DNA of 64,000 nucleotides from UBA1413 sp964650525 (GCA_964650525.1 CAZYUA010000015.1:1-64000), one strand, 5' to 3'; shown: positions 54,449 through 63,672, counted from the stretch's first letter. Notes: generated from the letters alone by a model not told the origin. Translations and numbers: made by a program.

Positions 54449-55279
54449 ATGACCAGAGAACAACTTTTTGAGGAAATACGGCAGAAGCAGAGTTTTTTAT
54501 GCGTAGGGCTCGATACCGATCCGTTGAAAATCCCCTCCTTCCTCCATACCGGCGACGATCCTGTTTTTACCTTTAACCGGAAAATTATTGATGCGACCCA
54601 GGATCTGTGCGTTGCCTTCAAACCCAACCTGGCTTTTTACGAGAGCCGCGGTATCGAAGGGTGGACCAGCCTGGCAAGAACCGTACGCTATATACGCGAT
54701 CGGTATCCGCGTCAATTTATCATTGCGGATGCCAAGAGAGGAGATATCGGCAATACTTCCCACTTGTATGCCAAAGCGTTTTTCGACCATCTGGATGTGG
54801 ATGCAGTGACGGTTTCCCCCTTTATGGGGGAAGATTCTGTAAAACCTTTTCTTTCCTTTCCGGGACGCTGGGTTGTAATCCTGGCACTCACCTCCAACAC
54901 CGGTGCCTCCGATTTTCAACATTCCACCTTCGCCGGCGGAGAAAGGCTTTTTGAGCGGGTGCTGAGGATTTCAAAAACTTGGGGAGACGAGGAAAACACC
55001 ATGTATGTCGTCGGGGCTACCCAGGCAGAAAACCTTTCTGAAATCAGAAAGATCGTTCCGGACCATTTCCTGCTGGTTCCCGGTGTTGGGGCTCAGGGTG
55101 GCAGCCTGGATGAGGTCGCCCGCTTCGGGATGAACACTATGGGAGGCATACTGGTGAATGTTTCCCGGTCGCTCCTGTATGCGTCCGACGGCCTTGATTT
55201 TGACGCTGCAGCCCGTGACGAAGCCCTGAAACTCCGTTCCCGGATGGCCCGCCTGCTGCGGGAGGCAGGCCTGGAATAA
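54449..55279 (+). CDS. pyrF: Orotidine 5'-phosphate decarboxylase
   Basis: A 276-residue subfamily-2 OMP decarboxylase producing UMP in pyrimidine synthesis. FLCVGLDTDPLKIP near 16-29, AFKPNLAFYES near 56, catalytic IIADAKRGDIGNTS near 91-104 and LVPGVGAQGG near 211 are diagnostic. Length is typical for this subfamily. It stands alone behind a promoter with a palindromic site. Confidence 0.95.
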   Translation: MTREQLFEEIRQKQSFLCVGLDTDPLKIPSFLHTGDDPVFTFNRKIIDATQDLCVAFKPNLAFYESRGIEGWTSLARTVRYIRDRYPRQFIIADAKRGDIGNTSHLYAKAFFDHLDVDAVTVSPFMGEDSVKPFLSFPGRWVVILALTSNTGASDFQHSTFAGGERLFERVLRISKTWGDEENTMYVVGATQAENLSEIRKIVPDHFLLVPGVGAQGGSLDEVARFGMNTMGGILVNVSRSLLYASDGLDFDAAARDEALKLRSRMARLLREAGLE

Positions 55280-55514
55280 TTCTATCAGGTGCTGGATAGT
55301 ATGACGAAATATCCTTCACTCCTTGCTTCCGTAACACTTTGTCAACTTCGGGATTCCGTGTCACCGGCACTTGGCTGTTCCCATGTTTTTCTTTTTGTGA
55401 AATTTACATTCCTGTTTCGTATTTACGGTAAAACTGATTACCTTGGACAGGTAAAACCGGGATCCGGGAGGCCTGTCCGAATCGCTTCGCCGCGAATCCC
55501 TGAAGGTACACAAT

Positions 55515-56867
55515 ATGAAGAAAGCTGTTTTGTTTGTATGTTCGCTCCTGGTGTATTGTGCCTCGCCGGCCCAGTTTAACCGGGCAGCTATGGACAGTCT
55601 CCGCACGGTGACGGCTGTGGATTATAAGCACATGTTGGACCAGTTGGGAATCGACTCCACCCGCCGCGGACCTTCCGGGAATCCTTCAGCCCCCGATGCT
55701 GCCAATACAGATGAATCGAAAGCCACAACCTATGCTTTCCTGCCTGATCCCCTGGTTCTGAACAACGGGAAAAGGGTAAAACGGGCGTCTGCCTGGTGGA
55801 AAAAAAGAAGACCAGAGGTGGTTGAAGATTTCGACAGAGAGGTCTACGGCCGGGTGCCAGAGAACCTGCCGCCGGTCTCCTGGGAGGTCCTGGAGGTGGT
55901 CACCGATACCCTGGGGGGAATTCCGGTAACCACCCGCCACCTGACCGGACGATTGGACAACCGTGACTGGCCGGAAGTAAACGTTGAAATCAGCCTGAGT
56001 GTTTCCACGCCGGCATTGGCAACGGTACCGGTTCCTGTCATCATGGAGTTCGGGTTTCTTTTTCCGCGGGGTTTCCGGATGCCGGAAGCGCCGGGGGGGA
56101 GAAGCCGGGAACCAGACTGGAAGGAACTCCTCATCCGGCAAGGATGGGGATATGCCATTCTGGTGCCTTCGAGTTTCCAGGCCGATCATGGTGCGGGTCT
56201 CACGCAGGGCATCATTGGGTTTGCCAACCGGGGCAGGCACCGCCAACCGGATGACTGGGGTACCCTGCGGGCATGGGCCTGGGGAGCCTCCCGCGCTCTC
56301 GACTATCTCGAAACCGACCCGGCAGTGGACGCCTCGAGAGTCGGTATCGAGGGGCTCTCCCGTTATGGCAAAGCGGCCCTGGTAGCCATGGCTTATGAAC
56401 CCCGCTTTGCCATCGGTTTTATTGGTTCCTCCGGTGCCGGGGGCGCTAAGATCCTTCGCCGGAACCTGGGAGAACAGGTGGAAAACCTCGCTTCCTCAGG
56501 AGAATATCACTGGTTTGCAGGTAACTTCATCCGCTATGCCGGTCCTCTGACAATCCGGGACCTCCCGGTGGACGCACATGAACTGGTAGCCCTCTGTGCT
56601 CCCCGCCCGGTTTTTATCAGCGTCGGTGCGCCTGATGTCGAAGGTCAGTGGGTCGATGCCCGCGGCATGTTCCTGGCAGGCCTCCACGCTTCTCCTGTCT
56701 ACCAACTGCTCGGGAGAAAAGGCCTCGAAGTTTCCACCTTCCCCCCATTGGGCACGCTGCTGGACGCCGGAGAAATCGCCTTCCGCCAGCACGAGGGTGG
56801 CCATACCACCGGACCTAACTGGCCCTGGTTTATCCGGTACGCTGAAAAATATTTCAAACTACCCTGA
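55515..56867 (+). CDS. CE15-type glucuronoyl esterase
   Basis: A 450-residue secreted alpha/beta hydrolase. A Sec signal (MKKAVLFVCSLLVYCASPAQ) targets the periplasm or beyond. Catalytic Ser is in GLSRYGKAAL near 279-288, the GxSRxGK signature of CE15; YHWFAGNFIRYAGP near 334 and a C-terminal His in EGGHTTGPNWPWF near 430 fit the family. CE15 enzymes split esters between 4-O-methyl-glucuronic acid of xylan and lignin alcohols. It opens a run of same-strand carbohydrate genes reaching 63614. Confidence 0.9.
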   Translation: MKKAVLFVCSLLVYCASPAQFNRAAMDSLRTVTAVDYKHMLDQLGIDSTRRGPSGNPSAPDAANTDESKATTYAFLPDPLVLNNGKRVKRASAWWKKRRPEVVEDFDREVYGRVPENLPPVSWEVLEVVTDTLGGIPVTTRHLTGRLDNRDWPEVNVEISLSVSTPALATVPVPVIMEFGFLFPRGFRMPEAPGGRSREPDWKELLIRQGWGYAILVPSSFQADHGAGLTQGIIGFANRGRHRQPDDWGTLRAWAWGASRALDYLETDPAVDASRVGIEGLSRYGKAALVAMAYEPRFAIGFIGSSGAGGAKILRRNLGEQVENLASSGEYHWFAGNFIRYAGPLTIRDLPVDAHELVALCAPRPVFISVGAPDVEGQWVDARGMFLAGLHASPVYQLLGRKGLEVSTFPPLGTLLDAGEIAFRQHEGGHTTGPNWPWFIRYAEKYFKLP

Positions 56868-56972
56868 CACCTGACCCGGTCGGGAAAGGGCAAGTTTCAT
56901 TCCGGCATGCTTTTTCCCCATAAATTGCAGATTACATTCCATTGCCGGTACTCATCCATAAACACCCATTCT

Positions 56973-58004
56973 ATGACAGAAGAACAATGGTTTTCACTTA
57001 AACAAATCGTAAAGGGTGAAGGTCCCTTTTCTCCGACGGCAGGTTTTATTATCGACAGTCCCTGGCTACCCGGATGGTACGGTATCAGTACCCTTCAGTA
57101 TTATACATCCGAAAAGCTGTGGCTCGAGGCCAACCTTAAGGCTGTCAGTACTTTCCCGGAGATCCTATTTCTACCCGGCTTCTGGTCTGAGTTTGGCATG
57201 TGTACAGAGCCTTCATCCTTCGGTGCCAAGACCATCTGGACACGGTATGCTCTTCCTCATGCTGACCGGATACTCTTTGACCTGACGGACATAGACCACC
57301 TCCGGGAACCCAACCCGAAAACCGACGGCTTGCTCCCGTTTGTCTTGCAGCGGCTCCTCCAGTGCCAGCCGGATATCGAAAAGGAGGGTCACCAAATCCG
57401 CTTCGCCATTGCCAGGGGCCCCCTGAATATCGCTTCCTTCCTGATGGGTACCACTGAATTGATGATGGCCATGATGATGGATGCCGAACGCACCCATGGC
57501 CTGCTCGAGAAAATCACCCGTTTTATCATCAACTGGCTCCAGCTCCAGGCAGAGACTTTCCCCTCTACAGCGGGAATCCTGATCCTGGATGATATGGTGG
57601 GATTCGTGGGCGAAGACGAATGCCGCGAATTTGCCGTTCCCTACCTGAAGAGGATATTCGCTGCTTTTGACGCGGATATCCGGTTTTTTCACAACGATGC
57701 TCCCGGTCTGATCTGTGCTCCTTACCTGAAAGAAATGGGGGTGAACCTTTTCAATTTCAGTTTTGAGCATTCTTTAAGTGAAATGCGTGACCTGGCGGGA
57801 CCCACGGTAACCCTCCTTGGAAACCTCCCCCCGCGGGATGTGCTTGCTGCCGGCACGCCGGAGATAGTCATGGCTAAAACCAGGGAGATGGTGCACTCCT
57901 TTCCCGAAGCAGCCGGGATTATCTGGTCTGCCGGTGGAGGTATGCCGCCGGAGGTACCCACCGCCAACATCCTGGCTTTCCTGGAAGCTCTGCCTACACG
58001 GTAA
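56973..58004 (+). CDS. UroD-family protein lacking the usual metal Cys
   Basis: A 343-residue cytosolic protein with the uroporphyrinogen decarboxylase / MtaA-CmuA methyltransferase barrel fold. FLPGFWSEFGMCTEPSSFG and IARGPLNIASFLMGTTELM are family blocks. The HxC zinc motif of the methyltransferase branch is replaced by FFHNDAPG, and the later GC motif by SAGGGMPPEVPTANI. It is therefore neither HemE-like nor a normal cobalamin/coenzyme M methyltransferase. It may act on a small molecule from the adjacent glycan pathway; unknown. Start 56973 (MTEEQWF) is chosen over ATG 56907. Confidence 0.82.
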   Translation: MTEEQWFSLKQIVKGEGPFSPTAGFIIDSPWLPGWYGISTLQYYTSEKLWLEANLKAVSTFPEILFLPGFWSEFGMCTEPSSFGAKTIWTRYALPHADRILFDLTDIDHLREPNPKTDGLLPFVLQRLLQCQPDIEKEGHQIRFAIARGPLNIASFLMGTTELMMAMMMDAERTHGLLEKITRFIINWLQLQAETFPSTAGILILDDMVGFVGEDECREFAVPYLKRIFAAFDADIRFFHNDAPGLICAPYLKEMGVNLFNFSFEHSLSEMRDLAGPTVTLLGNLPPRDVLAAGTPEIVMAKTREMVHSFPEAAGIIWSAGGGMPPEVPTANILAFLEALPTR

Positions 58005-58275
58005 TCCCTCTCCCCGCTTAAACAGATTCAAACCCGGGAAAAGCCTTTTCCGTTCTGTTTCCTTACCGACAATCGCTCTTCTGTCCGGAATACTCCGATG
58101 GCTGAAGAATACGACGGTCTGGCTCAACCCGGTAATCGTTCATTGTTGTACAACTGCCTGCCCCATTTCTCACCCATCGCCCTTCTGACCCGTACAAGGG
58201 TCGAACCCAGGGAAGGTGCATTAGGTTGTTACCGCTGGTGGTTACCGGAAACGTGTCAAGATTTATTTTCAGGGT

Positions 58276-59529
58276 ATGAATAGTAACTTTTTGAGTCGCA
58301 TCCCGGTTCTGGTCCTGGTCTTGGCTTTGCCCGCCATAAGCTCACAAGGTCAGGACCTGGCCCGTTTTACGGTGAAGGCAAAACCCGGTGCCGGCGTTAC
58401 TCCCTTAGCCATTCCCTTTAATCTTTCAGGAGCCCGGGAATCTATAGCTGTCTTCGAAAGCGGGCATCCAGATGACCTTATGGTTCCCTCCCAGCTGGAA
58501 CCGGGAAACCAACCCCTCCTGTGGATACTCTATGATCACGGCAAGGGTGACAGGGAGTATGTCATTCGCAGGGCCGACAGTAGTGCGGATTCCTTTCTTG
58601 CGGTGTCGTTTCATAAAACGGAACAGGGACTGACCCTTCTGAAAGGCGGAAAACCGGTACTAACGTACAACCATTCGGAAGTATTTCCTCCCGAAGGTAC
58701 CGACATGAAATTCCGGAGGTCAGCGTTTATCCATCCGCTCTGGTCTCCCGGTGGGGAGATCCTTACCCGGATTCAGCCACCCGATCATTATCACCATTAC
58801 GGGATCTGGAATCCGTGGACCAAAACCCGGATCGACGGAAGGGAAGTCGACTTCTGGAATCTTCTGAAAGGGGAGGGGACGGTTAAGTTTGCCGGGTATC
58901 TGGAGGTGGTTGAGGGGGAAGCCTATGCAGGGATGAAGGTTTTTCAGGAGCATGTGTACTTTTCTGAACGGGGTCGGGAAAAAATGGCTATGGGTGAAAT
59001 CTGGGATGTCCGCGTGTGGGCTTCGGATATACCGGGCATTACCCTGGTTGATCTGACCTCCGCCCTGAACACACCTCTTGAGACGGGCATTCTCCTGGAT
59101 GCCTACCGTTACGGGGGAGGAATCGGATACCGGGCTACCGGCAGATGGCACAAGGACAACAGTTCCGTCCTGACGTCTGAAGGACTGGAGAGATCACAGG
59201 CTGATGGTACTTCCGCCCGGTGGTGCATTGTGGAGGGGGAATCGGATGGGACTGCCGGGCGCTCAGGCATTCTGTTTATGAGCCATCCCTCCAACCAGAT
59301 GCATCCGGAACCCATGCGGGTATGGCCACCCGATGCCAATGGAGGCCGGGGAGATATTTTTTTTGAGTTCTGCCCGATCCGGCACCATCCCTGGCAACTG
59401 GAGCAGGGCAAAACCTATGCCCTGAAATACCGGCTGATCCTGTTCGACGGTGTCATGAGCCCCGCAGATGCTGAAAAATACTGGCAGGCATTTGCCCAGG
59501 CACCCTGCATCACCTGGCTGGCACCCTGA
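58276..59529 (+). CDS. DUF6807 (PmoA-like) exported protein, first copy
   Basis: A 417-residue exported protein; Sec signal at 1-26 (cleavage near ISSQGQ). A DUF6807 beta-sandwich follows. PPDHYHHYGIWNPWTKT near 170-186 is the conserved His-rich strand, and SGILFMSHPSNQMHPEP near 335 and FFEFCPIRHHPWQLEQG near 362 are other blocks. Often labelled PmoA, but it has no resemblance to a methane monooxygenase. Function is unknown; such genes are frequently beside Gfo/Idh/MocA oxidoreductases, as here. A shorter paralogue follows. Confidence 0.85.
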   Translation: MNSNFLSRIPVLVLVLALPAISSQGQDLARFTVKAKPGAGVTPLAIPFNLSGARESIAVFESGHPDDLMVPSQLEPGNQPLLWILYDHGKGDREYVIRRADSSADSFLAVSFHKTEQGLTLLKGGKPVLTYNHSEVFPPEGTDMKFRRSAFIHPLWSPGGEILTRIQPPDHYHHYGIWNPWTKTRIDGREVDFWNLLKGEGTVKFAGYLEVVEGEAYAGMKVFQEHVYFSERGREKMAMGEIWDVRVWASDIPGITLVDLTSALNTPLETGILLDAYRYGGGIGYRATGRWHKDNSSVLTSEGLERSQADGTSARWCIVEGESDGTAGRSGILFMSHPSNQMHPEPMRVWPPDANGGRGDIFFEFCPIRHHPWQLEQGKTYALKYRLILFDGVMSPADAEKYWQAFAQAPCITWLAP

Positions 59530-59616
59530 CGGAACTTCCCCCTGTCACTATCCTTGGAGCCCCCGGGGTTGGGAAAGACGCTTGCGGATCCCTGAAAAAA
59601 GATATAGAATGGAACC

Positions 59617-60534
59617 ATGATGGATATGAAACGATATTTTCCCTGGCTGGCACTATTTCTATTAACCTTGCCGGTAATCCCGGTGACAGCCGCTTCGCCC
59701 CCGGAACTCACTGCCCGGCACTCCGGAACCCGGATCGATGTCTATGCAGGCCAGTTCCTGCTGACCTCATACCAGTTCTCCGCCGATGAAAAGTATCCCT
59801 TTTTCTTCCCGGTGAACGGACCTTCAGGGGCCGGTATCACCTCGATGCGTAACGGCCTTTATCCCCACCACAGTTCCCTGTTTTTTGGCTGTGACCAGGT
59901 AAACGGTGGCAATTACTGGCAGGATGATCTTCAAAGAGGGCAGATTCTCAGTTTGAATGCTGCCGTATCGGATGCCACCGGACAAACGGTGGTCCTTACC
60001 GATCAATGCATCTGGAAGCGACCCGGGGCTCCCGCTCCCATCCGCGACCAGCGGCGAATCGTCATCACCGCACCCGATACGTCGCATTATCTGATTGATT
60101 TCGACATAACCCTCGACATGCTGGAGACTGTGGTGATCGGCCAGACCAATCATTCCCTGTTCAGTGTACGGATGGCTCCCGACCTGTCGGTTGTTGGCGG
60201 GGGTACCCTGGTCAATGCGGAGGGAGCTAAGGGTGAAAATGATACCTTTGGAAAACCTTCCGCCTGGATGGATTGCTCTGGTATCCGGATGGGGAAGATG
60301 GAAGGACTCGCTATTATGCAGCATCCTTCGAACCCCTGGTTTCCTGTGCCCTGGTTTACAAGAGATTATGGTTTTTTCTCCCCCACGCCACTAAACTGGC
60401 TTCACGATGAGGGAGGAAGCATCACCTTCCAAAAGGGCGAAAGACTAAGGCTGCGCTACCGGGTGGCAGTGCACGCCGGGGACGCTGTCACGGCTGATAT
60501 TGCTGGCATCTATGAGGAATTTTGCAAAGAATAG
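59617..60534 (+). CDS. DUF6807 (PmoA-like) exported protein, second copy
   Basis: A 305-residue exported protein with signal peptide (cleavage near VTAAS). It shares the DUF6807 layout: YPHHSSLFFGCDQVNGGNYW near 87-106 aligns with the His-rich strand of the preceding protein, and LAIMQHPSNPWFPVPWF near 230 with its HPSN block. It lacks about 110 residues found in the first copy. The two are distant paralogues. It ends 80 bases before an exported oxidoreductase. Function is unknown. Confidence 0.85.
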   Translation: MMDMKRYFPWLALFLLTLPVIPVTAASPPELTARHSGTRIDVYAGQFLLTSYQFSADEKYPFFFPVNGPSGAGITSMRNGLYPHHSSLFFGCDQVNGGNYWQDDLQRGQILSLNAAVSDATGQTVVLTDQCIWKRPGAPAPIRDQRRIVITAPDTSHYLIDFDITLDMLETVVIGQTNHSLFSVRMAPDLSVVGGGTLVNAEGAKGENDTFGKPSAWMDCSGIRMGKMEGLAIMQHPSNPWFPVPWFTRDYGFFSPTPLNWLHDEGGSITFQKGERLRLRYRVAVHAGDAVTADIAGIYEEFCKE

Positions 60535-60614
60535 CCGGCTGCTTCTTGGTGGCGGCAGAGATTAAGCAACGTAAAAACGTAAAGGCTCAAAATGTTGATA
60601 AACGACAAAGCGAA

Positions 60615-61991
60615 ATGAAACGGAGGGCTTTTATCAGGAATGCCGTTGCAGCGGCATCGGCGGGCATCGTGGTTCCCGTCATCATTCCCGCCTCGGTAAT
60701 GGGTAAAGAGGCTCCGGGGAACAAAATTCATATCGGACAGATCGGCTGTGGCCGGATAGCCCGCGACCACGACATCGGAGAGACCATAGGATACAACCAG
60801 GCCCGGTTTGTTGCCGTCTGCGATGTGGACAGTATCCGGCTGGCGGATGGCAAGCGGCTGGTGGAGGAGCACTATGCCTCCCGGAGCGGCACCCATCGCT
60901 ATATGGAGGTTAAAGCGTACGACGATTACCGGGAGCTGCTGCTTCATCCCGATCTGGATGCGGTGATCATCAGCACGCCCGACCACTGGCATGCCCAGCC
61001 GGCCATCGAGGCAGCCCTGGCGAAAAAGGACATATACCTCCAAAAACCCACCTCCCTGACGGTGACTGAAGGCCGGATGCTCAGCGACGTGGTGCGGCGC
61101 CAGGGCGTCATTCTCCAGGTAGGCACCCAGCAGCGGTCGTCGGTGCAGTTCCGCCTTGCAGCAGAACACGTCCGGAATGGCAGGATCGGGAAACTTCACA
61201 CCGTGAAAATAGGCCTTCCCGGGGATCCCTCAGGCCCGGAAGCTTCGGAAATGAGCGTCCCCGCCAACCTCAACTACGACTTCTGGCTTGGCTCTACACC
61301 CGAGGTGTTTTATACCGAAATGAGGGTGCATCCGCGAAACGGATACGGGAGGCCCGGATGGCTCCGCTGCGAACAGTTCGGCGCCGGGATGATCACCGGC
61401 TGGGGGCAGCACCACTTCGACTCTGCAGCCTGGGGAATGGATACCGAATATACCGGACCGGTATCGGTCGAAGCGGTTGCCCAGTTTCCTAAATCAGGCT
61501 TGTGGGATGTCCATGGAGACTTTATGGTGAAAGCAGAATACGAAAACGGCATCACGGTCTTCACCAGCGGAGGTTTTCCCAATGGCATCCGCTATGAAGG
61601 AACCGACGGGTGGATATTCGTCTCCCGTGGCAATTATCTGGCTTCGTCGAGCGACCCGGTTATCCTGGCTGGAAATGCCAAAGCCCTCGATGCCAGCGAT
61701 CCTGCCCTGCTCATCGAAGACCCGGGGGAAAACGGGATCCGCTTGTACCGAAGCGATAACCAGCATGGCAACTGGCTGGATTGTATCCGCAGCCGCCGGG
61801 AACCCATCTCTCCCGTGGAAATAGGGCACAGGGCCTGTACCGTCTGCCTGATCAGCCATATTGCCATGAAGATCCCCGGCAGACTGGAATGGGATCCTGT
61901 TGCCGAACGGTTCAGAAATAGCGATTCAGCCAATGCCATGCTGGCCCGTCCCCAGCGATCCCCATACGGTACCACGGCGATACGGCTTTGA
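60615..61991 (+). CDS. Tat-exported Gfo/Idh/MocA oxidoreductase
   Basis: A 458-residue NAD(P)-type oxidoreductase. The N-terminus KRRAFIRNAVAAASAGIVVP is a twin-arginine signal, so it folds with its cofactor in the cytosol before export. IGQIGCGRIARDHD near 39-52 is the Rossmann loop; IISTPDHWHAQPAIEAALAKKDIYLQKPTSLT near 117-148 holds the HWH and KP motifs typical of the family. Likely oxidises a sugar hydroxyl to a keto group. Start 60615 is fixed by the Tat signal. It follows the DUF6807 pair. Confidence 0.9.
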   Translation: MKRRAFIRNAVAAASAGIVVPVIIPASVMGKEAPGNKIHIGQIGCGRIARDHDIGETIGYNQARFVAVCDVDSIRLADGKRLVEEHYASRSGTHRYMEVKAYDDYRELLLHPDLDAVIISTPDHWHAQPAIEAALAKKDIYLQKPTSLTVTEGRMLSDVVRRQGVILQVGTQQRSSVQFRLAAEHVRNGRIGKLHTVKIGLPGDPSGPEASEMSVPANLNYDFWLGSTPEVFYTEMRVHPRNGYGRPGWLRCEQFGAGMITGWGQHHFDSAAWGMDTEYTGPVSVEAVAQFPKSGLWDVHGDFMVKAEYENGITVFTSGGFPNGIRYEGTDGWIFVSRGNYLASSSDPVILAGNAKALDASDPALLIEDPGENGIRLYRSDNQHGNWLDCIRSRREPISPVEIGHRACTVCLISHIAMKIPGRLEWDPVAERFRNSDSANAMLARPQRSPYGTTAIRL

Positions 61992-62001
61992 TAATTCATC
62001 C

Positions 62002-62009
62002 TATCTTTG
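62002..62009 (+). promoter_or_regulatory. -7 box in the oxidoreductase gap
   Basis: TATCTTTG matches TAnnTTTG exactly, 11 bases after the Tat oxidoreductase stop. It would start a transcript with either a 46-codon ORF or a ~200-base leader before the lipoprotein oxidoreductase. Confidence 0.5.
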
Positions 62010-62039
62010 TAATCACAGCAGGTAGATGCTGCTTCCGAT

Positions 62040-62180
62040 ATGAAAACAAGACACCTCCGGCAGCAAACTCCCGGCATAGGCATCAGGTATGCGGAAAATA
62101 TGACCTGCAGGGTCATGAATTGGCTCTGCCATGCCCAGCTGAAAACCGAAATTGTTATTCTGGGATATACCCCTGGGTAG
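62040..62180 (+). CDS. Possible small ORF, 46 residues
   Basis: An ATG 30 bases after a perfect -7 box opens 46 codons (starts MKTRHLRQQTPG, ends GYTPG). The residues include Trp, Cys and several Arg, but I recognise no motif, and the next ATG-containing region continues to the oxidoreductase. It could be a leader peptide or chance. Low confidence. Confidence 0.2.
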   Translation: MKTRHLRQQTPGIGIRYAENMTCRVMNWLCHAQLKTEIVILGYTPG

Positions 62181-62213
62181 GGATGAATCAAAACAACCAA
62201 ATAAATCAATTAT

Positions 62214-63614
62214 ATGAAGGAATTATGGATAGTTACTGCCACCCTTTTGATTTTCGGCATGACCGGATGTAAACCCCGGCAACCAGATCAGATAAACAGC
62301 TTCACGGGAGCTGCAGGCGAAGTGAAACTTATCACCCTCGATCCGGGCCATTTTCATGCTGCCCTGGTCCAAAAAACCATGTACCCTCAGGTAAACCCTG
62401 TGGTTCATGTGTATGCGCCTGACCAACAGGATGTCATCGACCACCTGGCCCGTATTGAGGCGTACAATTCCCGTGAAACGGATCCCTGTACCTGGGAGGA
62501 GAAGGTATATACCGGCGATGATTTTCTGGAGCGGATGCTGGCGGAGAGAAACGGCAACGTGGTGGTGCTGGCCGGTAACAATGCCCGAAAAACGGACTAT
62601 ATCCTTGCTTCCGTAAAATCAGGGCTGAATGTACTGGCCGATAAACCGATGGCCATCACACCCGAGGGGTTCAGTGATCTGGAGGAGGCCTTCAGAATTG
62701 CCGGGGAGAAGGGGGTTCTGCTTTATGATATCATGACGGAACGGTTCGAGATCACCACGCTTCTTCAGCGTGAACTGGCCTGCAGTCCGGAGGTTTTCGG
62801 GCAACTGCTGCCTGGTACGGCTGCAGAACCTGCCATCACCAAGGAGAGTGTCCATCATTTCAAAAAAATGGTGTCCGGAGCCTCCCTGAAGCGGCCGGGC
62901 TGGTTTTTTGACACCACCCGGCAGGGCGAAGGTATTGTGGATGTCACCACCCATCTGGTAGATCTGATTCAGTGGGAGGCTTTCCCGGAGGTCATTCTCG
63001 CGAAGGAGGATGTGGAAATGGTATCTGCACGGCGATGGAGTACCAGCCTCACGGCCGACATGTTCCGGCAGGTGACAGGGATGGAAGAATACCCGGATTA
63101 TCTGAAAAAGGATGTGGAAGACGGCCTTCTGGAGGTGTTCAGCAACGGCGAGATGGTATACAGGTTGAAGGGTATTTATGCCAGGGTATCCGTGAACTGG
63201 GATTTTGAAGCGCCCGAAGGGGCTGGAGATACCCATTACAGCATCATGCGGGGTAGCCGGTGCAATGTGATCATCCGCCAGGGAAGGGAGGAAAATTTTA
63301 TACCTACCCTGTATGTTGAGGTGGCTGCCGGGGAGCCGGTGGAGGCTTTTGAGAGCCTGCTTATCCGGAAAGTGACCAGCGACCTGGCCGGGGAGTATCC
63401 GGGGCTGGGCCTGACACGGCAAGACGAAAAGCGCTGGAAAATGGAGATCCCCGGGAATTACAGGGTTGGCCATGAGACTCATTTCGGGCAGGTAACAGCA
63501 AAATACCTGGATTTTCTCGTAGAGGGAGCCCTGCCAGCCTGGGAAGTTCCCAATATGATTGTTAAATACCACACGCTAATGGAAGCCCTGATGCTGGCCA
63601 GGGCGGGAGACTAA
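62214..63614 (+). CDS. Lipoprotein Gfo/Idh/MocA-like oxidoreductase
   Basis: A 466-residue lipoprotein (lipobox Cys19 in FGMTGC) with an atypical Rossmann domain: LITLDPGHFHAALVQ near 38-52 lacks GxGxxG but matches the subfamily with a putative oxidoreductase C-terminal domain. VLADKPMAITPEGF near 142-155 is the KP motif. The C-terminal half carries the family's substrate domain (THLVDLIQWE near 245). Probably acts on a sugar in the periplasm. Its metal-free lipoprotein form and the Tat-exported relative upstream suggest a shared pathway. Confidence 0.85.
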   Translation: MKELWIVTATLLIFGMTGCKPRQPDQINSFTGAAGEVKLITLDPGHFHAALVQKTMYPQVNPVVHVYAPDQQDVIDHLARIEAYNSRETDPCTWEEKVYTGDDFLERMLAERNGNVVVLAGNNARKTDYILASVKSGLNVLADKPMAITPEGFSDLEEAFRIAGEKGVLLYDIMTERFEITTLLQRELACSPEVFGQLLPGTAAEPAITKESVHHFKKMVSGASLKRPGWFFDTTRQGEGIVDVTTHLVDLIQWEAFPEVILAKEDVEMVSARRWSTSLTADMFRQVTGMEEYPDYLKKDVEDGLLEVFSNGEMVYRLKGIYARVSVNWDFEAPEGAGDTHYSIMRGSRCNVIIRQGREENFIPTLYVEVAAGEPVEAFESLLIRKVTSDLAGEYPGLGLTRQDEKRWKMEIPGNYRVGHETHFGQVTAKYLDFLVEGALPAWEVPNMIVKYHTLMEALMLARAGD

Positions 63615-63618
63615 ATCC

Positions 63619-63634
63619 CCTTTCTCCGGAAAGG
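63619..63634. terminator. Small hairpin between converging genes
   Basis: CCTTTC (63619-63624) pairs with GAAAGG (63629-63634) around TCCG, between the oxidoreductase and the converging dipeptidase. No T-tract on either strand; weak. Confidence 0.35.
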
Positions 63635-63672
63635 CAGGTTTCGGGCAGACAGAACGTGCGGAAACCGGAAGT

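Noticed and set aside
56973..58004. Haem-pathway uroporphyrinogen decarboxylase (hemE)
   Set aside because: HemE-specific substrate residues are not evident, no haem genes are nearby, and the neighbourhood is carbohydrate-related.
58098..58275. 61-codon plus-strand frame before the first DUF6807 gene
   Set aside because: No promoter, no ribosome site and no motif; it runs into the downstream signal peptide in another frame.
58276..60534. Methane monooxygenase PmoA assignment
   Set aside because: The family label is misleading: these are exported soluble beta-rich proteins without the membrane helices or copper sites of particulate methane monooxygenase.
62619..63572. 317-codon minus-strand frame opposite the lipoprotein oxidoreductase
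   Set aside because: The plus strand encodes a complete lipoprotein with family motifs; the minus frame has none.
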